Shown here piece after piece: positions 18,201 through 26,200 of a stretch of 64,000 nt of DNA; position 1 is the stretch's first letter, and every line of letters begins with the position of its first letter. Source of the DNA: UBA10329 sp964500205. Lineage in GTDB: Bacteria > Bacteroidota > Bacteroidia > UBA10329. The DNA lies in assembly GCA_964500205.1 (NCBI GenBank), contig CAZCNS010000016.1, positions 19,967 to 83,966 of the forward strand, written 5' to 3'. The notes under the pieces are model-generated. The model was not told where the DNA came from, made no database searches, and saw nothing but the letters and a program-made list of their open reading frames with translations. The position numbers and the translations under genes were made by a program.

Positions 18201-19702
18201 TTCTGTGCCTGCGCATCGCCCTGCTTCATGTAATAGACATTGTTCGCAGGGAAATACTTGACCCCGTGCCGCTTCGCGAAACCGATGAGCACCTGATTCA
18301 GCTTGCGCTCTTCGGGCAGGCCGTGGTCGATGAGTTCCACGTAGAAATCGTCCCCGAACTGCTCCTTCCACCAGAGGAACGCCTCCTCGGCCTGTTTCTC
18401 GCCCACGTTCAGGATGAGGTTCGGCACCTCGCCCCCCAGCCCGCCCGTGGTGGCGATCAGACCTTCCTTGTATTGCAACAGCACCTCGCGGTCGATGCGC
18501 GGCACGTAATAAAATCCCTCGCTGAACGAGATGGAACTCAGCTTCGCGAGGTTGTGGTACGCGGCCTTGTCCTTGGTCAGGAGCACGGTCTGATGGCCGT
18601 TGTTCTGACGGCTGCGGTCGTGGCGGTCGTCCGTCAGGTAGAACTCGCAGCCCACCACGCCCTTGAACTCCTCGCGCGGCACCCCGATGGCCTCCCCCGC
18701 CTCGATCTTCGCATTCTCCAGCTTTATCTTGGCGTTGACCGCATCCACCGCGTCCACGAAATGATAGATGCCATACATGTTGGCGTGGTCGGTGATCGCC
18801 ACCCCAGGCATCCCCAGCTCAAACGCCTTGTTCACCAACTCCTGCACCTTGATGGTGCTCTGGAGAACGCTGAACTGCGTGTGGCAATGAAGGTGGGCGA
18901 AAGCGTTTAAGGTCTCAGGTTTAAGGTTTAAGGTTTCGGGTTTAAGGTTGGCGACCTCGGCACCATTTTCAATTTTCAGCTTTCCATTTTCAGCTTTCTG
19001 ATTTCCTATTTCAGCTTTCTTTTCCGCCACTTGCGTCCCCACCTCCACATCCTCAGCCTTGAACGGCTCTGGGTTGGCCAGCGCGAACTGCCTGAACGTC
19101 TCGTCCGTGAGTCCTGCCTTGGCGTGGGGGATCACCCCGATGCGGATCATCTCCAGGAAACAGCGCGATGTGGCCGCCACGTCTGCTGCAGCGTTGTGCG
19201 CCTCATCGAACGCCTCGTTGAACAGCTTGATGTGCAGCTCCGTGAGTTTCGGCCACTTGAATTTGCCGCCCTTGCCGCCTGGGATGGCGCAGAAGGCCGT
19301 TCCGTCCTCCTTGGTGTCGATGGCCCGCATGGCCGTCACAGGCTCGGTGTCCTGCACCCGCAGGTATTCCGCGCCCATGATGTTGATGTCGAACTCGATA
19401 TTGTGCCCCGCGATGAACCGCGCCTTCTGCATCACCGTTGTGAATTCGTCCAGCACCTCCTGCAACGGGATGCCCTCGGCCAGCGCCTTGGCCGTGCTGA
19501 TGCCGTGAATCTTCTCGCTGTTGAAGGGAATGTCGAACCCATCTGGCCGCACGATGACGTTGCCCGCCTCCAGCAGCCTTCCCTCCGCATCGTGGAGCTG
19601 CCACGCAAGCTGCACCAGCCTCGGCCAGTTGTCCGCGTCCGTCAGCGGGGCGTTGTAGTTCTTGGGGAGGCCCGTGGTCTCGGTGTCGAAAATTAGGTAC
19701 AT
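15287..19702 (-). CDS. dnaE: DNA polymerase III alpha subunit with fused proofreading exonuclease
   Basis: This 1471-residue replicative polymerase starts with a DnaQ-like exonuclease (1-~195): FDTETTG (D6, E8), AGHNIEFDINIM and AHNAAADVAATSRCF give the DEDD residues. A variable linker (~200-270) is followed by the PHP domain (FAHLHCHTQFS), the polymerase core with PGRGSAAGSVVAYCIG and SLPDIDIDFDDEGRGK, helix-hairpin-helix repeats, and a C-terminal OB fold (GIVTGVQHRMSKNGNPFGIF). The exonuclease-polymerase fusion is usual for this phylum. The linker is odd: residues ~225-268 are made of short repeats of the kind normally seen between genes. The ATG at 19702 begins directly with the first exonuclease strand. 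Confidence 0.95.
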   Translation of the reverse strand: MYLIFDTETTGLPKNYNAPLTDADNWPRLVQLAWQLHDAEGRLLEAGNVIVRPDGFDIPFNSEKIHGISTAKALAEGIPLQEVLDEFTTVMQKARFIAGHNIEFDINIMGAEYLRVQDTEPVTAMRAIDTKEDGTAFCAIPGGKGGKFKWPKLTELHIKLFNEAFDEAHNAAADVAATSRCFLEMIRIGVIPHAKAGLTDETFRQFALANPEPFKAEDVEVGTQVAEKKAEIGNQKAENGKLKIENGAEVANLKPETLNLKPETLNAFAHLHCHTQFSVLQSTIKVQELVNKAFELGMPGVAITDHANMYGIYHFVDAVDAVNAKIKLENAKIEAGEAIGVPREEFKGVVGCEFYLTDDRHDRSRQNNGHQTVLLTKDKAAYHNLAKLSSISFSEGFYYVPRIDREVLLQYKEGLIATTGGLGGEVPNLILNVGEKQAEEAFLWWKEQFGDDFYVELIDHGLPEERKLNQVLIGFAKRHGVKYFPANNVYYMKQGDAQAQKILQCVKEGVRINEPSRGLEYIDRQFPNDQFFFKNQKEMKALFAEVPEAFATITEILGKVENFKLKQDVLLPRFDIPQEFIDPEDANDGGKRGEMAYLTHLTYEGAKKRYGEITEEIKERLDFELKTIDFTGYPGYFLIVQDFCDEARKMGVSVGPGRGSAAGSVVAYCIGITNVDPIKYDLLFERFLNPSRVSLPDIDIDFDDEGRGKVIEWVVNKYGKNQVAQIITYGSMAAKSAIRDTARVMNLPLPDADRIAKLIPDFISLAQIFSFEEKKLKEKLNGDGDKLQMVNELKKLAEGNDPMAQVIQQARVLEGSLRNTGVHACGVIITPSDITQHVPVTTAKDSDLALTQFDNSVVESAGLLKMDFLGLKTLSIIKDAIILVKQRHGIDIDPDTIPLDDAKTYELYQKGMTNGTFQFESAGMQKHLRNLMPDAFEDLIAMNALYRPGPLEYIPNFIARKHGREPISYDLPELEEYLSETYGITVYQEQVMLLSQKLADFTKGEADDLRKAMGKKIREKLDKMKPMFIERAMAKGHPQDKLEKIWTDWEAFAQYAFNKSHSTCYSVVAYHTGYLKANYPAEYMASVLTHNMNDLKKVTFFMDECRRMGVPVLGPDINESRYKFAVNAKGEVRFGLGAVKGVGEGAVEAIVNEREANGPYISIFDLSKRIDLRAANKKALESLAVAGAFDSFAGSHRAMYFHNDGTSTFIEKAIKFGQSHQESINSAQVSLFGDESSVQLAEPTAPVCEPWGNIQALKAEREVVGVYISGHPLDEHKLAIKTWCNSNLLHVQTPEAQAISQEWKFAGIVTGVQHRMSKNGNPFGIFELEDHEGTLEIRLFGEDYTKWREFFSDGFFLYVRAMWKERWRGKDDARPPEKELKIVSIELLPSLMDKKVQGITIDLPLSDVLPQQVAELETLFSAHPGPCKVAFRITDQEGDRVILRSRSVTVKPNQELIYGIQEQMGYKVGLK
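18899..19028 (-). repeat. Intergenic-type short repeats inside the dnaE linker
   Basis: On the coding strand the linker holds two families of short repeats: GAAAATGGAAAGCTGAAAAT-like and CAGAAAGCTGAAA-like units, then CCTTAAACC(C/T)GA(A/G)AC units. They translate to AEIGNQKAENGKLKIENG and LKPETLNLKPETLN. The runs keep the frame open and sit exactly between the exonuclease and PHP domains. Confidence 0.6.
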
Positions 19703-19947
19703 CGGGGGACGTAGTATTGGGTTAACGGAGATTGGTTCTTAGGCAAATGGCTTATTCAGAGCGCAATTGCTCATAGTCGGATGTTCTCTAAAAATTGAAA
19801 ATGGGGCATGACGAATTTAGGGGAAAGGGTAGGTGGAAAAGAAGGGTGTTGAAAAGTTTGGGGCATACCCTCTGACCACATGAGCGGCAAATCACCTCAC
19901 TGCAGGCGACATATCAGGTCGCCACTGGCCTGTTAGCTTTGCAGATC
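19703..19947. other. Intergenic region between divergent dnaE and PAP2-like gene
   Basis: About 245 bp without a coding frame. It should hold the dnaE promoter on the minus strand, which I cannot place, and it holds a plus-strand -7 box near its right end. CTGCAGGCGACATATCAGGT near 19902 is a partial palindrome around a GCGAC/GTCGC pair, of unknown meaning. Confidence 0.35.
19934..19941 (+). promoter_or_regulatory. -7 box for the PAP2-like gene
   Basis: TAGCTTTG matches TAnnTTTG and ends only 6 bp before the ATG at 19948, which implies a transcript that is leaderless or nearly so if this box is used. Confidence 0.55.
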
Positions 19948-20559
19948 ATGGGTTCAGCTTTCGCCAAGATATTTTCGGTGGTTTTCCAACCGGTCTTCAT
20001 CCCGATCTACACCATGGTGCTGCTCTTCGGTACAGAGACCTACCTGACCTATGCCATCAACGAAGATGTGAGGAACTTCATCTTCGGAGTGGTGCTCATC
20101 AATTCGCTCTTCTTTCCAATGGCGGTGTTCCTGTTTCTGCTGCACCGTGGGGTGATCGAGAGCCTGCACATGCGCAACGCCAGCGAACGGACACTACCAT
20201 TTCTCACCGTCATCATCTTCCAACTTTCTACTTTTTTCCTCTTCAAGCGACTTCCCATACCCGACCTCATCCCTCATCTGGTGCTGATGGGTGCGGTGTC
20301 GGTGTTGGTCGCATTGGTCATCAACCTTTGGTGGAAAGTGAGCATCCATATGCTTGGCATGGGCGGGCTTGTTGGCACCTTCATCGGTCTTGCGCTGCGC
20401 TATCAGGTGGACGCGATGTATCTGGTGATCATCTTGGTGTTTTTGGGCGGTCTGGTGGGCTATGCCCGTTTGCGGCTGGATGCCCACACTCCTGGTCAGG
20501 TCTATGTGGGCTGGTTGCTTGGCACCACGCTGCTTACCTCGGCTGTCGTATTCAACTGA
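19948..20559 (+). CDS. PAP2-like integral membrane protein
   Basis: The 203-residue protein has about six membrane spans. The ATG at 19948 is preferred over a TTG nine bases upstream. The end of the protein resembles the third PAP2 phosphatase motif: ARLRLDAHTPGQVYVGWLLG, with Arg and His in the expected SRxxxxxHxxxD-like positions (Gln-Val replaces the usual Asp). SIHMLGMGGLVG resembles the second motif (S-x-H). The first motif (KxxxxxxRP) is degenerate, RNASERTLPF. Catalytic PAP2 enzymes dephosphorylate lipid phosphates such as undecaprenyl diphosphate or phosphatidylglycerol phosphate. Because of the altered residues, activity is uncertain. It is followed 26 bp later by gatC, which has its own -7 box. 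Confidence 0.65.
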   Translation: MGSAFAKIFSVVFQPVFIPIYTMVLLFGTETYLTYAINEDVRNFIFGVVLINSLFFPMAVFLFLLHRGVIESLHMRNASERTLPFLTVIIFQLSTFFLFKRLPIPDLIPHLVLMGAVSVLVALVINLWWKVSIHMLGMGGLVGTFIGLALRYQVDAMYLVIILVFLGGLVGYARLRLDAHTPGQVYVGWLLGTTLLTSAVVFN

Positions 20560-20572
20560 ACAGACCTGTAAT

Positions 20573-20580
20573 TACATTTG
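20573..20580 (+). promoter_or_regulatory. -7 box for gatC
   Basis: TACATTTG matches TAnnTTTG. It ends 5 bp before the gatC ATG, the same near-leaderless arrangement as for the PAP2-like gene. Confidence 0.55.
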
Positions 20581-20585
20581 TGCTC

Positions 20586-20885
20586 ATGGACATCACCGAC
20601 AAAACCGTGGACGAGCTGGCTCACTTGGCACGGCTTCAGTTTGAGGGAGAGGAGAAAGAGGCGATACGCAAAGACCTGAGCCGCATCCTTGATTTCATGG
20701 AGAAGCTCAATGAGCTTGATACAGAGGGTATTGAGCCGCTCATCCATCTTTCAGAGGAATTCAATGTGCTGCGTAATGACAAGGCCCACAACCCCATTAC
20801 ACAAGAGCAGGCCCTGAAGAACGCACCGAAACGCGACAGCGACTATTTCAAAGTGCCCAAAGTGCTCTCCAACCCGGAGAACTGA
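20586..20885 (+). CDS. gatC: Aspartyl/glutamyl-tRNA amidotransferase subunit C
   Basis: A much longer frame is open upstream, but the ATG at 20586 gives a 99-residue protein with the complete GatC pattern: VDELAHLARLQFEGEEKEAI, LSRILDFMEKLNELDTEGIE, and a C-terminal RDSDYFKVPKVLSNPEN equivalent to the family's FxVPxV end. GatC stabilises GatA and connects it to GatB in the complex that converts Glu-tRNA(Gln) and Asp-tRNA(Asn) to the amidated forms. gatA and gatB are not in the window, so the subunits are encoded separately. Its end is 42 bp before the permease start. Confidence 0.93.
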   Translation: MDITDKTVDELAHLARLQFEGEEKEAIRKDLSRILDFMEKLNELDTEGIEPLIHLSEEFNVLRNDKAHNPITQEQALKNAPKRDSDYFKVPKVLSNPEN

Positions 20886-20901
20886 CCGCGCAGGGACGGG
20901 C

Positions 20902-20909
20902 TACCTTTG
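20902..20909 (+). promoter_or_regulatory. -7 box for the LolC/E-like permease
   Basis: TACCTTTG matches TAnnTTTG. It lies between the gatC stop and the preferred GTG start at 20928; an in-frame TTG start at 20907 would overlap the box, which supports the later start. Confidence 0.5.
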
Positions 20910-20927
20910 CCACTGACCGCCCATCCC

Positions 20928-22163
20928 GTGAATCTCAGGCTATACATAGCAGGCCGCTACCTCTTCTCGAAAAAGTCGAGCAGCGCGATCAACATCATCT
21001 CAGCCATCTCAGTGGCCGGTGTGGCAGTGGTAACAGCAGCCATGGTGATAGTGCTGTCGGTGTTCAACGGCTTCGAGGGGCTGGTGAAATCGCTGTATGC
21101 CGTCTCAGACCCGCCCATCACCATCACACCCGCGCTCGGCAAGACGATGCTGCCGGATACCATTGCCATCGCTGGAATAGCTGCCAAAGAAGGTGTGCTG
21201 GAGGTGGTGCAGGTGCTGGAGGAGGGCTGCCTGCTGCGCTACCGCGACCGCCAGTATTTCGCTCGCATCAAGGGCGTTACGGAGAGCTATCCCGAACTGA
21301 CAGGTATTGACCGCATGATGACGGACGGCAATGCCGCCCTGCGAATCGGTGGCATGCCACGGCTGCTTCTTGGTGGAGGTGTGGCCTATCATCTGGAGGC
21401 CGGCATCAACGACCCCGTCAACCCCATCGAAGTGTATGTGCCACGCAAGGGCGTGCGCGGAGGCATCAGTGCTGAGAAGTCCTTCAAGGTGCAACATGCC
21501 TTCCCTTCGGGCATCTTCAGTGTGCAACAGGATTTTGACCTCGGATACGTGCTGACCCCCGTGGATTTCGTTCGGTCGCTGATCGAGACAGACGCTGCCA
21601 TCACCAGCATCGAGGTCTTTCTCAATGAAAATGCGAACATGACCAATGTGCGCAAGGAACTCGAAGCTCTGCTCGGACCTGATTTCGTGGTGAAAGACCG
21701 CTTTCAGCAGAATGAGCTGCTCTACCGCATTATGAAGAGCGAGAAATGGGCAGTTTTCCTCATCCTCGCCTTCATTCTCATGATCTCCATCTTCAACGTC
21801 ACAGGGTCGCTCACCATGCTGATCATTGACAAGCACAGGGACATCAACATTCTTCGCAGCATGGGTGCCGATGAGCAGCTCATCAAAGGCATATTCCTTA
21901 ATGAGGGGTTGATGATAACCCTTGCAGGGGCATTGATGGGAGCTACTGTTGGCCTACTGGTGTGCTGGGCGCAGATGACCTTCGGATTCATTCCGCTCAA
22001 TACGGGCGGTAACTACGTGGTGCAATCATACCCGGTCGAGGTGCAACCGCTCGACACGGTTTATGTGCTGCTGACAGTACTGGCGATAGGCACCATTGCC
22101 GCCTGGCTGCCAGTGGCAAAGGTCATCAGACCTGCCTCGAGTCTGCGCATGACCCGTGAATAG
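20928..22163 (+). CDS. ABC transporter permease, LolC/E (FtsX-MacB) family
   Basis: The 411-residue protein starts with GTG and NLRLYIAGRYLFSKKSSSAI, the standard N-terminus of Bacteroidota LolC/E-like permeases, then a first membrane span (ISAISVAGVAVVTAAMVIVL). A large periplasmic domain (~50-260) follows, and the FtsX domain contributes three C-terminal spans (AVFLILAFILMISIFNVTGS, LMITLAGALMGATVG and VYVLLTVLAIGTIAAWL). ILRSMGADEQLIKGIFLNEG is the coupling loop that contacts the ATPase. Family members move lipoproteins or lipids from the inner membrane. The partner ATPase is not adjacent. Confidence 0.88.
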   Translation: MNLRLYIAGRYLFSKKSSSAINIISAISVAGVAVVTAAMVIVLSVFNGFEGLVKSLYAVSDPPITITPALGKTMLPDTIAIAGIAAKEGVLEVVQVLEEGCLLRYRDRQYFARIKGVTESYPELTGIDRMMTDGNAALRIGGMPRLLLGGGVAYHLEAGINDPVNPIEVYVPRKGVRGGISAEKSFKVQHAFPSGIFSVQQDFDLGYVLTPVDFVRSLIETDAAITSIEVFLNENANMTNVRKELEALLGPDFVVKDRFQQNELLYRIMKSEKWAVFLILAFILMISIFNVTGSLTMLIIDKHRDINILRSMGADEQLIKGIFLNEGLMITLAGALMGATVGLLVCWAQMTFGFIPLNTGGNYVVQSYPVEVQPLDTVYVLLTVLAIGTIAAWLPVAKVIRPASSLRMTRE

Positions 22164-22177
22164 GCCTCAACCTATTC
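22158..22177. terminator. Short bidirectional hairpin over two stop codons
   Basis: GAATAGG pairs with CCTATTC around CCTCAA. The permease stop (TAG) sits in the left arm and the lspA stop in the right arm, so the genes converge with eight bases between them and share the structure. Confidence 0.45.
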
Positions 22178-22762
22178 CCCGAAAAACTCTTTCTGAAGGA
22201 TGATGACCAACCCCATACCACAGGTGATGGCCGAGTCCGCGATGTTGAACACTGGGCGGAAGAACAGGAAATGCTCATTGGCCCAGAATGGAAACCACTC
22301 AGGGAAATGCCCCTCTATAAGTGGGAAGTAGAACATATCTACCACTCGTCCATAGAGGAAGGGCGCATAGCCACCATCCGCAGGGAAGAGCGTGGCAACC
22401 TGACCGTAGCTTTCGGAGAACATCATTCCATAGAAAGCCCCGTCAATGATATTGCCGATAGCACCCGCCAGCACCAGCGACAGGGCGACAACGGCCCCGG
22501 TGCTTGCGCCTTTCTTGACGAGAAAATGCAGGTACCAACCCAGTCCTACCGCAGCGAACATGCGAAAGGTGCTGAGCAACAGCTTGCCCCAATCGCCTCC
22601 GAGTTCCATTCCGAAGGCCATACCCATGTTCTCGGTGAAATGGATGATGAACCAAGGGAAGATCTCGAATTCCTGTCCCAGCATCATGTTCGTCTTAACC
22701 CAAAACTTCGAGACCTGATCGGCCACGAGCACGGTTAAGACGATGGCGAGGGCTTTTTTCAT
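22172..22762 (-). CDS. lspA: Lipoprotein signal peptidase (signal peptidase II)
   Basis: The 196-residue membrane protein has four spans and the two catalytic aspartates in their conserved settings: GAIGNIIDGAFYGMMF and FNIADSAITCGMGLVI. FTENMGMAFG is the conserved N-terminal box. It cleaves signal peptides from diacylglyceryl-modified prolipoproteins in the inner membrane; several lipoproteins in this window (36562, 50741, 51291) would be substrates. The Bacteroidota-type extra loop between spans 3 and 4 (LFPADGGYAPFLYGRVVDMF) explains the length above the ~165 of E. coli LspA. It is the third gene of an ileS / DksA-like / lspA series. Confidence 0.95.
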   Translation of the reverse strand: MKKALAIVLTVLVADQVSKFWVKTNMMLGQEFEIFPWFIIHFTENMGMAFGMELGGDWGKLLLSTFRMFAAVGLGWYLHFLVKKGASTGAVVALSLVLAGAIGNIIDGAFYGMMFSESYGQVATLFPADGGYAPFLYGRVVDMFYFPLIEGHFPEWFPFWANEHFLFFRPVFNIADSAITCGMGLVIILQKEFFGE

Positions 22763-22769
22763 TGATCTG

Positions 22770-22846
22770 ATTATGTGTCAATTAGCGGATCAGCTGATCA
22801 CGCGCCCCATTGGCGCATCAGCTAATCATCAAATCAGCTAATTGAA
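22770..22846. repeat. ATCAGCTAAT-type intergenic repeat
   Basis: The short gap between lspA and the DksA-like gene is built from related units: GTCAATTAGCGGATCAGCTG, GCGCATCAGCTAATCATC and AAATCAGCTAATTG, around a GCGCCCCATTGGCGC core. The units are partly palindromic. Confidence 0.5.
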
Positions 22847-22847
22847 T

Positions 22848-23222
22848 TTACTGCGCGTTCTTCGCTTCGATGCTCAACGTGGCGTGAGGAACGATGCGTA
22901 GCCGCTCCTTGCTGATGAGCTTGCCCGTCTGGCGGCAGACGCCATAGGTGCCGTTCTTGATACGGAGCAAGGCGTTCTCCAGGCCTGTGATGAACTTCTG
23001 CTGGCGTCCTGCCAGTTGATTCATCTCCTCGCGGCTCAGCACTTCTGAACCATCGTCCAGCAGTTTAAACGAGGGTGCGGTATCCTCTGTACCGTGGTCG
23101 TCCTTGTGGCTGAGTTGGTCCATCAGCAGCTGGTAGTCCTCACGGGCCTTTTCCAACTTAGCATCTATGATTACCTTGAACTCTTGGAGTTCTTCTGCGG
23201 AGTAACGCGTCTTATCTGACAT
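22848..23222 (-). CDS. DksA/TraR-family protein with degenerate zinc finger
   Basis: The ATG at 23222 gives 124 residues; a TTG six bases earlier is also in frame. Residues ~1-85 form the coiled-coil hairpin (AREDYQLLMDQLSHKDDHG) and NGTYGVCRQTGKLISKERLR with VPHATLSIEAK is the DksA C-terminal globule. Only one Cys remains of the four zinc ligands of classical DksA. DksA/TraR proteins enter the RNA polymerase secondary channel and modulate initiation. The position between ileS and lspA is conserved in this phylum. The ATG lies two bases after the ileS stop, so the two are probably translationally coupled. Confidence 0.85.
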   Translation of the reverse strand: MSDKTRYSAEELQEFKVIIDAKLEKAREDYQLLMDQLSHKDDHGTEDTAPSFKLLDDGSEVLSREEMNQLAGRQQKFITGLENALLRIKNGTYGVCRQTGKLISKERLRIVPHATLSIEAKNAQ

Positions 23223-23224
23223 GG

Positions 23225-26200
23225 TCAATTGCTTTTATTCAACGGGATTATCTGTACACGGGCCATTATGCCCTCTATCAATTCAATCTCTGCAAACATG
23301 CCGTTCTCCGAGGCAGGCGTCACCTCAAACTCCTCAGCAAGGGTTTCATCGCAAATGTATTCACGGTTACCCTCTATGGCAGACACGAGTCTATCTGAGT
23401 TCTCCACCACGAGCCGAATGCGGTCTGTGACCTCCAAACCACTGTCTTTGCGCAGGTTCTGTATGCGGTTCACAAGCTCGCGGGCCAGTCCCTCGTTGTA
23501 AAGTTCATCGGTAAGGGTGATGTCGAGGGCCACGGTGAGACCGCCCTCAGATGCCACGGCCCAGCCCGGAATGTCCTGCGAGGTGATCTCCACGTCCTCT
23601 AAGGTCAGCGCGATCTCTTGCCCTTCGATGACGATGGCCAAACTTCCCTCGCGCTCCAACGTGCCTATATACTCTGTTGTCATGCCGCTCACTGCCGAAG
23701 CGATGGCCTTCATCTGCTTGCCGTACTTCGGGCCGAGCGTCTTGAAATTGGCCTTGATGCTCTTGCGGATCACGTCCGAGTCGGCCGGCAGGTATTCCAG
23801 TTCCTTCACGTTCACCTCGCTCAGAATGAGACTTTCCACGGCCCTCAGCTGCCGCTCGAAAGTCGGGTTCAGCACGGGCACCATCACTTTCTGCAAAGGC
23901 TGGCGAACACGGTGCTTTTCTTTTTTTCTAATGCTGAGGATGAGCGATACGGCCTTCTGCGCCAGCTCCATCCGCTGCTCCAGATCAGTGTCGATGGCCG
24001 CAATTTCAGATTTCGGCATAATCGAAAGGTGCACCGAGTCTGCCTTGTGGCGGGCGGTCACTGCATTGAGGTCACGATAGAGACGGTCGGCATAGAACGG
24101 TGCGATCGGACTCATCAGATGCGCCACCACATCCAAGCAGGTGTAAAGCGTCTGGTAGGCCGATGACTTATCGGTCGATGGTTCACCTTTCCAGAAACGC
24201 CTGCGGCAGAGGCGCACGTACCAGTTGCTCAGGTTTTCGGTCACGAACTCCTGAATGGCTCGGCCCGCCTTCTTCGGCTCGTAGTCATCGTAGTGCGCAT
24301 CCACCTCCGCGATCAGCGAGTTGAGCTTCGAGATGACCCAGCGGTCTATTTCGGGCCGTTCGTTCAGCGGAACTTCTTTCTCGGAAAAATCGAACCCGTC
24401 AATGTTGGCGTAAAGTGCGAAGAATCCGTAGGTATTGTAGAGCGTTCCGAAGAACTTGCGCTGCACCTCACCTATGCCCTCGATGTCGAACTTGAGGTTG
24501 TCCCAAGGCTCGGCATTGGTGATCATGTACCAGCGCGTGGCATCGGGGCCGTACTTGGCGATGGTGTCGAACGGATCGACCGCGTTGCCCAGGCGCTTGC
24601 TCATCTTCTGCCCGTTCTTGTCCAGAACGAGGCCGTTGGAGACCACATTCCTGTACGCCACCGAATCGAAACACATCGTGGCGATGGCGTGAAGCGTGAA
24701 GAACCAACCACGGGTCTGGTCCACGCCTTCGGCAATGAAATCAGCAGGGTAGTATTTCTTCCCGTCCACCAGTTCCTTGTTCTCGAAGGGATAGTGAAGC
24801 TGCGCATAAGGCATGGCTCCCGAATCGAACCACACGTCAATGAGGTCAGCTTCGCGCTTCATCGGCTTGCCGGAATCCGAGACGAGGATGATGTCATCCG
24901 CGTAAGGTCTGTGCAGGTCGAATGAGGTGTAATTCTCTTCCGAGAAATCGTTCGCGGTGAATTTCTCCAACGGATTTGCGGCCATTGCGCCCGCTTTCAC
25001 GGCTTTCTCGCATTCATCTTTCAACTCTGCGACAGAACCGATGCACTTGGCCTCGCTGCCGTCCTCGGTGCGCCAGATGGGCAACGGTATTCCCCAGAAA
25101 CGTGAGCGCGAAAGGTTCCAGTCCTGCAGGTTCTCCAGCCAGTTGCCAAAGCGGCCTGTGCCTGTGCTTTCGGGTTTCCAGTTGATGGTCTTATTGAGGG
25201 CGATAAGCCTGTCCTTCGCAGCCGTGGTCTTCACGAACCACGAGTCGAGAGGGTAATACAGGATGGGCTTGTCGGTGCGCCAGCAGTGCGGGTAGCTGTG
25301 CTCGTATTTCTCCACACGGAAGGCGCGGTTCTGCTCCTTCAGTTTGATGGCGATGCGCTCGTCCACGCTCAGGTAGTTGTCGCGACCTTGTTTCTTCTTC
25401 TCCGCTTCAATTTCCTCTGGTGAATAGTATTCCGCCTTCACATACTCACCAGCAAAATCCGCGACCTCTGGGCGGAAGCGGCCTTGCAGGTCCACCAGCG
25501 GCACCATGTTGCCCTGTCCGTCATCCACCAGCATCGGACTGATGCCAGCGGCCTTGGCAACACGCATGTCGTCCGCACCGAACGTGGGTGCGATGTGGAC
25601 GATGCCTGTGCCGTCCTCTGTCGAGATAAAATCGCCAGCGATTACCTCAAAGGTTCTGCCTTCGGGTTGGGAATAGGGCATAAGCTGCTCGTACTGGGTA
25701 CCAACGAGTTCCACGCCTTTGAACTCAGCAATGACGTCAACAGGAATGGCCTTGTCACCCGCTTTGTAATCAGCGAAAGCCAGCCCAGCGTTCTCGGCCT
25801 TGAACCATTTTCCCAATAGATCCTTGGCGAGAATGACCATGACGGGCTTGGAGGTGTATTGGTTGAAAGTCTTGACCGCCACATAGTCGATCTTCTCGCC
25901 TACAGCCAAAGCAGTGTTTGATGGAAGCGTCCAAGGCGTGGTTGTCCAAGCGAGGATAAAACACTCGCCTCCGAATTTGGCATCCAATTCTGGAGCACGG
26001 AACTGCGCCACCACAGTCGTATCCTTCACATCCCGATACGTCCCGGGCTGGTTCAGTTCGTGCGAACTGAGGCCTGTGCCCGCCTTGGGCGAGTAGGGCT
26101 GAATGGTGTAGCCTTTGTAAAGCAGCCCCTTGTCGTAGAGGTTGCGCAGCAGCCACCATACGCTCTCGATATACTTGTTCTCGTAGGTCACGTACGGGTC

